Shown here: positions 22,337 through 33,500 of the stretch, piece by piece
Layout of the letters: each line of letters starts with the position of its first letter
Numbering within the stretch: the first letter of the stretch is position 1
DNA from: Trichosphaerium sp. ATCC 40318
Taxonomy: Eukaryota; Discosea; Flabellinia; Trichosidae
Direction: 5' to 3'
Assembly (NCBI GenBank): GCA_038496445.1
Contig: JALMLS010000231.1
Coordinates: 1-64,000, forward strand
Length of the DNA stretch: 64,000 nucleotides
The notes under the pieces: model-generated
Seen by the model: the letters and a program-made list of their open reading frames with translations, nothing else
The model's database searches: none
What the model was told of the DNA's origin: nothing
Translations under genes and position numbers: made by a program

Positions 22337-24718
22337 ATGATGAAGCAAAAAACTGAGCGTAGAAATGAGGGGAGTAACACAAGGAGTATCAACCGAAGGT
22401 ATTGTAAAAAATAACATTAAAAGAAGAACGTCAAACTAACAGCATTTTGTTTAGAGAAAAAAGTTAAAGATCCTGAACCAGGAGCATCTTTAATCGTTGC
22501 CTACAGATTGGGCGGAAAGAATATTCTTGTTGTAGGTGGTGGGCAAGGTAATAAGAGAAATTAGCCGATTTCTTTTTTACTAACGCTTCTCAAGTTGCGT
22601 CAGAGCGCGTATTCGCTGCACTAGAAGCAGACGCAATAGTAACATTAGTGGCGCCTAATAATAAGCAGCTTCACGAGGACTTGCGCTATCGCATTGGTGC
22701 GTTGAAAAAAAAATCAAAACAGCAAAAAAGGGAAAATTCCTAAGTACTATTTTTCCGTTGTTGTACCCTCTTGTTTATTAAAATGACTATCTAATTTGTA
22801 TCTAGAAAAATCTCAAGTCATCTACCATGATCGATTATTCAAGGAGAGCGACTTGGACGGCAAATGTACGAGAGAAAACTTTTTTTTTCTTTTTGATACA
22901 ACATATTTTGTGTATTATTTCATAACAATGTAATGACACACGAAACATGTTAACAACATTGACGCGTTGTTACCATATTTTATCACGTGCACAAATTTTG
23001 TTGCAACGCCCAAACTCTCAAAAACAATAATTTCATATTTTTCTCAGTTTTCTTGTTTATTTTCATCCTAGTCATGGTTCTATCTTGTGTCGACGACCCA
23101 AAAGTATCACACATGATTGGCACTCTATGCAGACAACGACGTATAATAGCAAACGTTGCAGATGTACCAGAATTTTGTGATTTCTACTTCATGAGTCGAA
23201 TGAGAGATGGACCTCTTCAAATTGGTGTCTCGACAAACGGAAACGGGCCAAAACTATCTAGGTATGTTATAATAAGTATAAACCACATATTGTTTCTCAT
23301 TAGCGAGTAGTATTATCCGAAAAAACATTGAAAGACATTTGCCAAAAAATGCAGGTCCAGCAATTAAAAAAGTAGGTAAAATCCGAGCAAGAGTCAAGTA
23401 CGTCATACTCCCAGAGTGCCTTTACGTTGTGATCAATGTCTTATTTACATTACAGGGTTATAGAAAGCTCTCATGAGTCCTCGAGAAAAAGAATGCGTTG
23501 GGTATCTAGACTATGTGAAGGCGCTTCTTTTGACAGATTGTCACAATTGACAGATGACCAAATTGAGACTCTTCTTGAACAGTTTAAGATAGATGCTACA
23601 CCTGATATATTTAAATCTCTTCCTGTATGTGAAACGTGGAGCATTAAGAACGAAGTACTAAGTAATCTTTAGGAGCAAAAAGGAGAATTATTTTTAGTTG
23701 GAGCTGGTCCAGGTAAAGATTCAACACAAAACTGTTCAATGTCTTACTTTCATAGGCGATCCAGAGCTTCTTACTTTAAAGGCGCACAAAGCCATCAATA
23801 GTTCAGATGTTGTTGTTGCAGATTATTTAGTTTCAAAGCCAATTATAGCCATGATTCCAAAGCATGTTGAAGTGATAGTGAGGCGAAGGGGAAAAGGAGC
23901 CCAAGCAGAGTCTGATGCTATAGTACTCAAACACTTGGAACTAGTACGTCTATCACACTAATGTATCATCTTCTTAACATATCCTCAGGGCAAACGCGTT
24001 GTCAGACTGAAATGTGGTGACCCGTACTTGTATGGACGAGGCATTGAAGAGGAACAGTATTTTGAAGAAAGAGGATACAAAGTAAACGTAATCCCAGGGA
24101 TATCAAGCGCATACTCAGCTCCAGCAGCAGCTCGCATTCCTTTAACTCACAGAGGTGTCGCTGATCAAGCGATCATCACCACAGCATATGGAACTGGTAC
24201 GATACTTCTACACCTTTCCTGTATCTGACAATTTGAAAAAAGGTGGCAGATTCCCTGACATGCCTGCATATTCCAAGACTAGAACACTAATTGTATTGAT
24301 GGCAATCAGTCGTATAGAAATGGTAGTAGATCATTTGAAAACGTAAGCATTAAATCACGTGTTCAATCATACAAACATACTAAACATTATTTGCAGAAAA
24401 GGATACCCGTCAAACCTTCCAGCAGCCGTTATACAAGATGCTTCAAAGCCAAACGAAAGAAAATTCACTGCTTCATTGGGCACAATTGCAAACGTGATAA
24501 AGACCAACAATGTCAAAGCACCATCTGTTGTTATATTTGGAAATGTAGTTAACTTCAGCACAACAGTACAACAAAAAGTAGAATCTCTGATATATGCACC
24601 AGAAAAAATCAAGCTTGCTTCATGGCGCTCAACACATAGTTGTTTAAGATGCGATCCGTTGATTAATACCAGAGTAAATATTAGGCGAGTACTTGCACCT
24701 TATACGCATGGCATTTAA
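22337..24718 (+). CDS. Siroheme synthase, Met8-like domain fused to uroporphyrinogen-III methyltransferase
   Basis: A CysG-like bifunctional protein. The N-terminal part is a precorrin-2 dehydrogenase/ferrochelatase (NILVVGGGQVASERVFAALE, a Rossmann GGG..A..R motif near 22520-22620; VLSCVDDPKVSHMIGTLCRQ near 23075; FYFMSRMRDGPLQIGVSTNG near 23190). The C-terminal part is the SAM-dependent methyltransferase (LVGAGPGDPELLTLKAHKAI near 23695; RLKCGDPYLYGRGIEEEQYF near 24005; VIPGISSAYSAPAAARIPLT near 24090). Together they convert uroporphyrinogen III to siroheme, the cofactor of the sulfite reductase encoded divergently. The first intron is best placed at a GTAACA donor (about 22376) to keep frame from ATG 22337; an ATG at 22340 is equally possible. 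C terminus is a Cys-containing basic tail, stop 24716-24718. A decayed copy of its middle lies downstream. Confidence 0.9.
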
Positions 24719-25324
24719 AAGACTTATAATACAATAAACATGTACATACAGGCAACATTGTCAACATATGGCAGTGTAAGGATTTGCCACCGTTTTCTTT
24801 TAAGTTAGAATGTTAGAAATACTGCATCAATTCTGTAAGGTGATGATTGTTGATTGCAACACGTCCTTGAGTAAATGGAATACAAACTGCTGGAGTTGAG
24901 TATGCACTCGATATCCCTGCAATACTGTTCCTCTTCAATGCCTCGTCCATACAAGTACGGATCCCTATTTCACTTGACAATCATTTTACCCGAGCTGTGC
25001 AGTTGATGGGATTGCGTTACAAGTAAGCACATGAAATAAACGTTTAGTAAATAAATTATCTTTATTAATTGATGTAAACGCTATTGGAAACGTGTATGGT
25101 ACGGGATATTTCGGTACTTGCTTTGTTGTTTGAAAGTCAACGAATCACGTGATCAAAATCTGTTGTTGTAACTAGTCTTTAGTAGTCTTATTTTCTGTTA
25201 TTACTGCAGTCCGTCGGAGTCTCTTTACTTGCAAGCGCATCAGTCGTTCTCAAGAGTAGTTTACGTACAAAGGTAGTGCTACATTCTTTCCAGCGATGAG
25301 GTTGATGCCTTGTAAAGTAAGCCT
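24719..25324. other. Intergenic, between siroheme synthase and the next gene
   Basis: Besides the siroheme synthase relic (listed separately) there is no recognisable gene. AT-rich sequence with a TCACGTGA palindrome near 25145. Confidence 0.5.
24828..24994 (-). pseudogene. Inverted, decayed partial copy of siroheme synthase
   Basis: The reverse complement matches the functional gene at 23985-24180. Closest is a 50-bp block around AATACTGTTCCTCTTCAATG/CCTCGTCCATACAAGTACGG (24922-24961), which encodes the YLYGRGIEEEQY region. Flanks are diverged but collinear from the exon start (GGCAAACGCGTT versus GGTAAAATGATT) through the GISSAYS and GVADQAIITT segments. About 40 bp are missing between the EEEQYF and PGISSAY parts, and the splice acceptor AG has become CG. 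It lies tail to tail with the intact gene. Confidence 0.8.
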
Positions 25325-26071
25325 TTAGTTTATATAATTTGGGTTTAAAGTAGTGTCAGCCTGAATTATAGGGGTGCACTTGACTCGCCAATCCAAAACG
25401 CATGCAGGTAATGTTTGTTCCAATTGGGCGGCGTCAGCTGAGAGTTGGCTAAATAGTAGGTTAAACGGTAAGTGAAACGAAAAATAAGTCCAAAATAGAA
25501 GAAACGATTTCAGATAAACGAAGTGAAATTGTAGATGAGGTTACGAAAATGCTAGTAGACGCGTACCTGTTGTGTAGGGATTCACTGGAAGTGAAGAAAC
25601 TTGATTTTTTGGAAGGTTCTGCTACAACAACCATAGGCGAGTTAATAAAGTCTATAATGTAAACAGGTTGGTTGTTTCGGGTTCCAAAAAGCACTTTGCG
25701 ATCCATGAGGGTCCTAGAGTTAAAATTACAAATTAAAGTATACAAAACAATACAAGCTCAGTCTGAGCTTTGGTATGTAGTACGTACGTTGAAAAGATGT
25801 TATGCCACTTTTGTAAACCAAATTTCACTCGGGCAGCCTCCATCCAACGCATTGCTGCCTCCTTAGGCGTCTTGCCATCTGCTTGTATCATTGTAAAAGG
25901 GCAGAAAGCCACAACAGCGGATGGCTGGTTTAAATCTTGTTTAGGTAAGAAAAACAATTGGCAATAGCGTGGTGTAGCGCCTAACGGCATTTCGCTTATT
26001 TGATCCAAAGCAAGGCGTAATTTTTGTTGAACGTTGTAAGTGCTCTTTCTAATGTCGGCAATAGTTGTCAT
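25325..26071 (-). CDS. Uncharacterised protein, about 190 residues
   Basis: Three exons. Exon 1 (from ATG 26071) encodes IADIRKSTYNVQQKLRLALD, then LPLGATPRYCQLFFLPKQ-like sequence and ADGKTPKEAAMRWMEAARVK. A GTACGTACTACATACC donor joins to exon 2 (LMDRKVLFGTRNNQPVYIID then EPSKKSSFFTSSESLHN). A GTACGCGTC donor joins to exon 3 (SQLSADAAQLEQTLPACVLD and on to NPNYIN), stop 25325-25327. Both joins restore a single frame, which supports the model. It is soluble, with no signal peptide or membrane segment. I recognise no domain. It is divergent from the next gene, about 110 bp away. Confidence 0.7.
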
Positions 26072-26184
26072 AATATGCGAGGAGTTGTCTGTGTTGTATG
26101 TAAATAGAGTAGAAAGAAATTTAAGCGAAAACAGTGAGTCTTTCGATCACAGAAAATACCGTCACAGGGCTCCCTAAATCATGA

Positions 26185-27589
26185 ATGCGGCTTTCGTTCA
26201 TGAAAATTCAACACTATTTTCATACCATTTTTAACAATAACCCAACCCTCAACAACGCTTTAAAACTTCCTCCTTCCTTCCTCATACACCCAGATGTCTC
26301 AAATACGCTTATCAAAATACAGTCAGCAATTCCACCTAAACCGAATGCTTCAAGCAAACTCGCTCGCTTCTTTATCGCCCTTACAGTGCTATCCGAGAAG
26401 TTTACCGTGTAGTTTACCGCAAAGCCCGCAGCAACAGCCCCAAAGCCCGCAACAGCGATCCCCGCAACGCCAAACGAGTGAACAATCGCCGCAACAGCAG
26501 CCCGAACAAAGTCTCCAACTCCAAAGATGTCTTCAATCACCGCACTCCCAGTCCCTGCAATCCTCGACGCCCTCTCAGGCCCAGCAGTCCTTGCGAAAGC
26601 CTATGCGACGCATTCGTAGCCCCGGACAATCACCGCTCGAACACAAGTGCGAACCAACGTCTCTCTCCCATTTCTCTCGCATGCCCTACTATAATAACCC
26701 CGATAAACGAGAAAATTATAAGCCAGAGAAGCAGTGGGGGTTTGGTAGCTCCTGTTTTGTCGCAGGATCCTCACCGCAAGTTGTTGTCGCCCCAGCGATC
26801 ATCACAAGAAAAGCAGCAACCACAGCGTGAACGTTTCTCGTACTACATAAGCGACGACTGTGAAATCAAATCACCTTTCAAGAATACATTCACTTTCGAC
26901 TCGTGGCTTGATGGCACTCGTCAGAATGGTTTGATCATTGACACCTTCACTGCACGTGTACCAATGGGTCAGATGCACCTCAGTGACGGTGGAGTTAGAC
27001 TATTAACAGTCCCTAACGTACGTTACAGCATTTTCCACAACTCGCTTTTTTTTTTCACGAAATCAAACTATTTTTGGAAATTCCTGAGATTTGGTTTTTT
27101 TTCGTCTCTGCTTGTACATGAACAAATATTAATGTTGTATTTTAGGCTGGTGGTACATCTGTTTACTCAGAGGCAATGTCATTTGAAGTTTTAAAGGCTC
27201 TCTACCAAGCTGAATTAGACCAAACTGAAATGGAAATTGAGTATTGCTGCCAATCTAAGATTACGGATTACTCAATAACCATTGGTGAACAGAAAATCGG
27301 GGTTTCTGTCACTCGTGCTATGCACTACGGTGAAGGCCGTTTCGACGAAGAGGAGGCTCGTAGGCTTCTCAAGAAAAAGTTGTACGGTATCATCGAGTCA
27401 ACTGAAAATGTCCTAAAAAAGGATAAATGGGAAAAGCAGATTTTGCACATCTGGGCTGAGGATATGTACATGGCTAAGATATGCCAGGATATATGGAATG
27501 AAATTGATGAAGAGCTTAAAAGCGATTCATTAGTTTACATTACCGTTGCTAAGAATGCTAGCTGGATCTTCTATGAACATGAGCTGTAA
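26185..27589 (+). CDS. Uncharacterised protein with conserved C-terminal domain, possibly PD-(D/E)XK-like
   Basis: The 5' end is unclear: frames from ATG 26185 and ATG 26294 are open, but the conserved part lies in the third frame, open from about 26340, so an unplaced intron must join them. The conserved frame is first a Ser/Pro/Arg/Asn-rich disordered region (about 130 residues). The ordered domain then begins FTFDSWLDGTRQNGLIIDTF, has one intron (GTACGTTACAGC...TTTTAG, about 27019-27145), and continues GGTSVYSEAMSFEVLKALYQ, EMEIEYCCQSKITDY, KIGVSVTRAMHYGEGRFDEE and EKQILHIWAED to NASWIFYEHEL, stop at 27587-27589. The E...E.....D-Y...gVSVTRA pattern reminds me of a nuclease-like fold seen in proteins of amoebae and oomycetes. 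This is memory-based and unverified; no catalytic claim is made. Confidence 0.6.
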
Positions 27590-28733
27590 ATCAAAAACAA
27601 TAAATCACAAGCCCATTTTCCCAACTCTCTTTTTTGTTTTACTCCGTCACTGATAATTTAATGGAGCTCGTTATCAAATATTACATTGTCGTAAGGACAT
27701 AGACTATATTGGGCTTATATGTGTAGAAATACCGGACATTTTGTGGGAGTAAAAGCCGTAATAAAGTACTTTTCGAGAGAAAAGTTAGAAGTTAATTTCA
27801 ATTATTGTAAATTATCTTTAGGGCTATCAAGACTATTGTAGCGACTACTGAACATAAGTAAGTTGACGCGTGTACATGTGTGTTGATTAGGTTGTCGGGT
27901 AAACCAAGTACTGAACTTATTTTATTTTACGCAGAGAAAGATATTCTGAGCGCTAAATACCTAGATATCGCAATACTTGAATAATTCACAAGTATCTATC
28001 AGAACGTCTCTACGTTTGCTGGGTAACGTAAGTGAAGTATGAGAACTCTAAGAAACCATATATAGAGTTTGTATTGGAGCTTTGACTAAAACAAATATGG
28101 TATTCTCTATTTTAGTCCTTAAACTCTGAAGTACAGTAAGAAAGTTGCCACATCATCTGTAAGTGTGCTACAACAAATTCTGAAAACCGAATACGGGTTA
28201 ACCAACGACAGCAAATATAGTAAATCAAACAATGCTAATATGGAAACTTTGCGCACACTATTGAAAGCGAGCAAACAACACTAAAAAATCCCCAACCATC
28301 TTTGTACTGTAAACATAAAACAGTATGAAGTTAGAAGTTTTTCGTGTTTTTTTGACTTCTGATATTTTATACTGACGGGAAGTTTAACTTTAACCATTTT
28401 GAATATGGGTAATAGGAACAACAAAAATGAGTTGTATTCTATTTGTTTTTCGGTGGCTTTGCGTTTTTTTCCTTTCTACAACGTATTTTTGAAGTATGAC
28501 TTGTAAGTAAGTAAAACCAAAATACAATTTTCTGAACATACTAAAACTTGCTCCATACTGCGTCTTGTGTGTAACTGTGTCCGAAAAACAAATAAGTAAT
28601 ACTTCGTACAATAGGCAACAGTAGCCAGATTTTTAAGTAAACAAACTGCACCGCAGTAATTTTTATTTTTGACTATCAAACTCTACTTCCTAAAAAGCTA
28701 TCTAATTTCCTATTCAATACACATCAACAAGCA
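27590..28733. other. 1.1-kb region, no intact gene; possible protein-kinase relic
   Basis: No open gene. Between about 27825 and 28082 short frames read AIKTIVATTEHK, QNVSTFAG and YENSKKPYIEFVLEL, interrupted by stops. Their order resembles the VAIK lysine, HPNIV..G and PYIVxEL segments of tyrosine-kinase-like domains. The remainder to 28733 is AT-rich, with the promoter of the next gene at its end. Confidence 0.3.
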
Positions 28734-29273
28734 ATGCAACTCCTCCTCTCAACACTTCTCGCACTCTGCGTAATCGCAGTAGTAGCTCAGAGCCCATCAA
28801 ACGGGTACAAAACTGCAATCTACGAGCAAAACTGCATGTTGCAAGTCGATACTGTACCAGTTACCCTTGGCGTTGAAGGAACCAGCCTTTTCGATCTCGA
28901 AGACTCCTTTTACGTAATCAACCAACCAGATACCGGTCGTATTGCTTACTCTAGCAACCTTGTCGGTGCATTCAGCCCTCTCCCTCCATCAAACTTGATT
29001 GCTTACTCTTCAACCGCTACACAAACCTTCGTCGATAGTACCGGCATGGGAGAACCTGATATCACCGTAGACGTCAAATACAACGTCATCGCTGCTCCTG
29101 GAAACAACGCTTTCACCACTCAAGTAAACACAATCAACTCTGATACCTGTGTTGCGTGCTGGAACAAGCAACTCAGAGGAAGAAAGTGCAGAAACGCTTA
29201 TGATGCTATTGCAGCCATTGTTGCTTCTACTTCTTCTCCAGTCACCTTGCGCCCAAGACACGTATACTGTTAA
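28734..29273 (+). CDS. Small secreted protein of unknown function
   Basis: An intronless 179-residue protein. A clear signal peptide (MQLLLSTLLALCVIAVVAQS, cleavage near AVVA|Q) is followed by about 160 residues rich in Thr, Val, Asn and Ser with few charges. It looks beta-structured (VTLGVEGTSLFDLEDSFYVI, DITVDVKYNVIAAPGNN). Cysteines occur at the start (QNCML) and as a C-terminal cluster (CVACWNKQLRGRKC, final YC). Codons end in C/G more than in its neighbours (ACC, CTC, GTC, AAC), suggesting high expression. An extracellular or coat role is likely; no family recognised. Confidence 0.75.
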   Translation: MQLLLSTLLALCVIAVVAQSPSNGYKTAIYEQNCMLQVDTVPVTLGVEGTSLFDLEDSFYVINQPDTGRIAYSSNLVGAFSPLPPSNLIAYSSTATQTFVDSTGMGEPDITVDVKYNVIAAPGNNAFTTQVNTINSDTCVACWNKQLRGRKCRNAYDAIAAIVASTSSPVTLRPRHVYC

Positions 29274-29903
29274 CTGGATTACTCTAATAAATCGCGCACA
29301 GCGCTAATTTATAGTCATTTGCATAACCTTTTTTTGGTCTACTTCCGCTTTTGGCTTTTTACGCTTCTATGAGGAGCACACGTCATAGCTGGCTCCACCA
29401 TTATTGCCTCAATGTTGACAGTTGTAATTTTTTTTTAAAGTCACTCATACCTAGTAAGGATCTTCGGTAGACTTTCTTGTTCGTAGTCGCTTTGGTTGTC
29501 GTCAAGATTCTGATTTTTAAAAACAACTTGTCTTTTGTTTTAAAAAGCGAGCAATAAAATACAAACATTTAAACTGGATACTATCCTATTGGTGTATGGG
29601 TGCGAAAGATCGGTTTCGTTCGAAAGGCGCACACGTGGGAACTTTGCGTCAACAGAACAAATTACGTAAACTGCCTCTTCACAATATGATGAGTCATTTG
29701 CCCAAACTCGCCTCTTGTACAGTATTTTTCAGATGATAACCGCGAATCAATGAAGATTCTAAATAACCCGTTCAGATGAGTGTTACGCAAGGAAATTCTA
29801 AAACTGTTCACTGAAATTTACTATTTTCTGCTTGCCTTCAGAAGATTTATTGTACCATAATACCTCAATAAACAACAACAACACAACACCTCATAATCAC
29901 ACA
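29274..29903. other. Intergenic region
   Basis: About 630 bp without a supported gene. It holds the terminator of the secreted-protein gene and the promoter of the Cys/His-rich gene, including a CAACAACAACACAACACC leader just before its ATG. Confidence 0.5.
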
Positions 29904-30185
29904 ATGCGCATCACTGGTAAAAGATACGGCGTACGCACTAATGGCACTGTTAAATTCTGTCATCAATGCAAGGATGCTGAGAAAGACGGAAGGCATGGAC
30001 AAAGGGGTGGCGCAGGTTGTTGTATTGATCATCATAGCCGTACTACAAAATACTGTTGTCGTATGGCTTCTCATGGACGTTGTGGACTGTGCAGCCTTTC
30101 TAAAAAGAAAAAATCTAGTAAAAAACTTAAAGGAAATAAACGTGCTCAAACACGTGATTTTCAGGCAATTATGAAAGGATATTAG
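29904..30185 (+). CDS. Small basic Cys/His-rich protein, putative zinc-binding
   Basis: A 93-residue intronless frame. I chose ATG 29904 because it follows an A/C-rich leader; the longer upstream frame adds only Asn/Thr/His low-complexity. The sequence has FCHQCKDAEKDG, a Gly/Arg stretch, GCCIDHH, KYCCRMASHGRCGLC, then a Lys-rich tail (KKKKSSKKLKGNKRAQTRD). Ten cysteines with several histidines in about 45 residues fit one or two zinc sites. The FCHQC start recalls CxxC zinc fingers of the zf-4CXXC_R1 type, but the spacing is not one I can assign. The basic tail suggests nucleic acid binding (inference). Confidence 0.65.
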   Translation: MRITGKRYGVRTNGTVKFCHQCKDAEKDGRHGQRGGAGCCIDHHSRTTKYCCRMASHGRCGLCSLSKKKKSSKKLKGNKRAQTRDFQAIMKGY

Positions 30186-30596
30186 GGAAGAAAATACATG
30201 TACAACAAAAAAGAAAACTGTAACAACAAAAAATAAATAAAAAAAATGTAAGAATTAGTTAAAACACAGACTTGTTGCATTATAGATTCTTCAAAGACAA
30301 TCTTATTTAGCTCCTAAACACGATCTTCTAGGATAGCGCTGGCTATGTAACCTTAAAACTTAACAGCAATTGTCTAGCGTCTTGTGAACGGTCACCGGTT
30401 GGGTTTTTGCAAATGGCTTGATGCTTGACTAGTACGCCTTAGGTTAGCGCTTTCAGCTATAATCAAACAAATGCTTCGGAGTTTCGATGGATATGCTACG
30501 GTATTGGACACTAAGCGTATCTTCAATTCGCATATGGGCTTGCATTATATAAAACATGGCAATGTAAGGTTTCTGAAGTTTATTTTGAATGGGAAA
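30186..30596. other. Intergenic region
   Basis: About 410 bp between convergent genes. GC is slightly higher than other spacers (for example GTCACCGGTTGGGTTTTTGC near 30390), but no RNA gene or ORF could be recognised. Confidence 0.4.
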
Positions 30597-33500
30597 TTAC
30601 AACAATAAGCCTACCAAAGCTAATAGAAGGGCTAATCCAACAACTATTACATTACTAGAGCTTTGTCCATTAGTTGTCTGTGAAGAACCTGTTTGAGAGA
30701 CTCCAGATCCAGTTGTTTGTACCTATCGACGATAGTCAGAAAGCTGAAAAAAGAAAGAAAAGAGCAAAAGATGCAACTTACTCCTTGTACTTCTGCACCA
30801 ACAGCGTCGGCCAAAGAAGGATCAGAAAGACCGTCATCAATGGCAGCAACATCAGTATCAGTGACTTTATCACCAGCAACGCTAATTTCAGCACTTGTTG
30901 TGTCTTGTCTCTTTGTAGTTGCTTGCACTAGAAAGTTGGTTTGTTAGGTTTATTGCTTGGAGCATAAAAGGCAAGGGGTTTTTGATCTTACGTATTTTAA
31001 TGATAATATCTTCGAGGTCAATGTTAGGGAACTTCAATTTGAACCAAACCTTGATCTTGTTGATGAGATCAGCATCTGCCAAAACACCCTTGAAGATAAT
31101 CTTCCATTTTGGTGCTAAAGAAAAAAAGTGTTAATCTCATGTCACGCCCTTCTGATGCTCCTGTGATTGGAGTCATATTATAGCCTTACCTGGACATAAT
31201 CTTGTAGTATCGATATCTACGCATCTATCGCAAATACACCAGCGAGGTTTCTTGGTCAATTCGAACTCAACTCTATTAAACAACGCTTGTAAGTTTGGAG
31301 CTCATAGCATTTAATTGGATAGCAAAAAAGTATGATGTACCTGAAGAAACAAGCAGGGTATTGTCTTGAACGTCCACTTTCGAAGATACTTGGGAGGTTT
31401 GAGTTATCCTGGAAGAGAGAAAGTGAGTAAAACAAAGATGTGTTTTTTAACAAAAACTCTGTTTTCGTACAATCATGGCATCCACGAGAGTGTTATGGGC
31501 TGAGTTTACTGCCAATTCTACTCTTTCGTTTGGAGTATCAGAACCAAGACAAGCAACGCCAATCTTAGTATTCAACTAAACGACCAAAAAGTGAGTAGGA
31601 AGTGCGAAATGTTAAATCAAAAAGAAGAAAAAAGTATGAGCATTTCTTACCTTTCTCACACATTCAACGATTGGTATAGGTGAATCAGCTGGGTCTGGGC
31701 ATACATCTGGTTTATCACATGTATCCCCTGGAATACATCCTACGTTAGGACAGAAACTCCAAGTTCTAGGAAAACATGAGTATTGGTGGCTTCAATGAAC
31801 TTAAAAAAACATGCCTTGATGAAAAGCAAGTTTTGCATTCGTCTTCTTCCAAATTTCTTGAACAAGCAACGCCTTGTCCTGGGTCACATTGAGTACCGCG
31901 AACACATTGTCCCTTGTCAGAGTTTGCGTCGTCTTGGCACCAACTGCAAGCACCTCTGATGAGACCATCTCCGATGCTTTCGCAAATTCTTTGGTTCTCA
32001 ATCTTTTCGCAATCTAAAATACAGGTTAACACTTTTTTTTTTTAAAATTTTCTCGGTTACGTACAGCAATATTTAGGTTTGCGTGATTCAGCGTAACATC
32101 TACCATCAGTTTCACAAATGGAGCATTCTCCTGTACATTGATCACCAGATAGTTCTGAGCAAGGTGTATCCAAGCACTTTTCTGCAATGTCTTTTTTGAG
32201 GACGCACTTCAAGAAAATTAGTATTCTAAACAAGTCTTGATAAGATAAAGCGTACTGTGTCTTTACACCAATGACATCCATCAAGCTCACCACATACTCC
32301 TTCATCATCAGTTCCGCAATCTATTATGTAAATCATTGGTGACGAAAGTAACGCGGGAGCGCTATGGTCTTACCACAGAATTTTGGAATGTCATTTTCTG
32401 GGGTGTCTGCTGGAATACAGACTCCTTCACGAGCACAGTATTTGCAGGAAACATCGTTAGCGGCGCCTTTAATCTCACAAGCTTCTCCAAAGAAGTTTGT
32501 AGAAGCAAGACAGGTTGGTGGGTCAATGTTAACTAGTATACAAAGTTAGATCAAAGTAACTTTTTAAAACAGGAAAAACGTACTGAAACATCTCTCTTTT
32601 GGGAAGTCGTCTTTTGATAGACAAGTCTTTCCTTGAGGACACCATTCGCATGCTCCGAGTGCATCACATTTTTCTTCAGTAGTAGCCAAGCCAAAGCAAC
32701 CTACCAAAGATAAGTCCAACAAACAAATTGAACGTGGAAAAAAACCATGAAACGTACTGCACCCGGCAACTACATTTGGGTTGACATTGTCAAATGATTT
32801 GCAAAATGCTTCAGTTTCACACCAGAAACATCTTGATGCTCTACAATCATCTTTCTTTTCAATTTTGCCACAATCAATTGTTTGTTCTAGGACTAACTGT
32901 GAGAAATACAGATTTGTAGCAAGGTAAAAAAAAAGAAAACGTACCACATTGTCCAATATTTTCTTTGTCGAGGCATATCTTTTTGTCTGCGCACCACTCA
33001 CATCCTTTTTCTGATAATTCAGAACATTTTTCGCGTGTTGCACCTGCTACCAAGCAGTTGAATGCTATAACATACCCAGTCAGCACTCAATCAAAGAACA
33101 ATTGATTTCGCAATAAAACATGAATTAGAAAAAAGATCATACCTTCACAACCAGTTGCTGTTAATTCTTTGCATTTACCGTCGCAGAATTGACATTTCTC
33201 GTTGAGTTTACAGTCTTCTTCTGTATCAGAATCTCCACAGCAAGGACCATCGTGAACCTTCTTTAAGTCTCCAGCACCGAGAATCTTGCAGTCGCGTTTC
33301 TTTTCTAACTCGCAAATGTTGTTGTAAGTGTTACCATCAGATCCACAAACAGGTTGTATAACAGCAAGACACACTGCGTCACAAGTCTATAAAAAGGTAA
33401 GAAAAGATTGACTTTTTTTTTTTTCGAACACGTGAAAATCACGTGATAATTTTTTTAAAGATGCGTTTGCGTACATCATCTGGCTTTTCGCAATCAGCGT

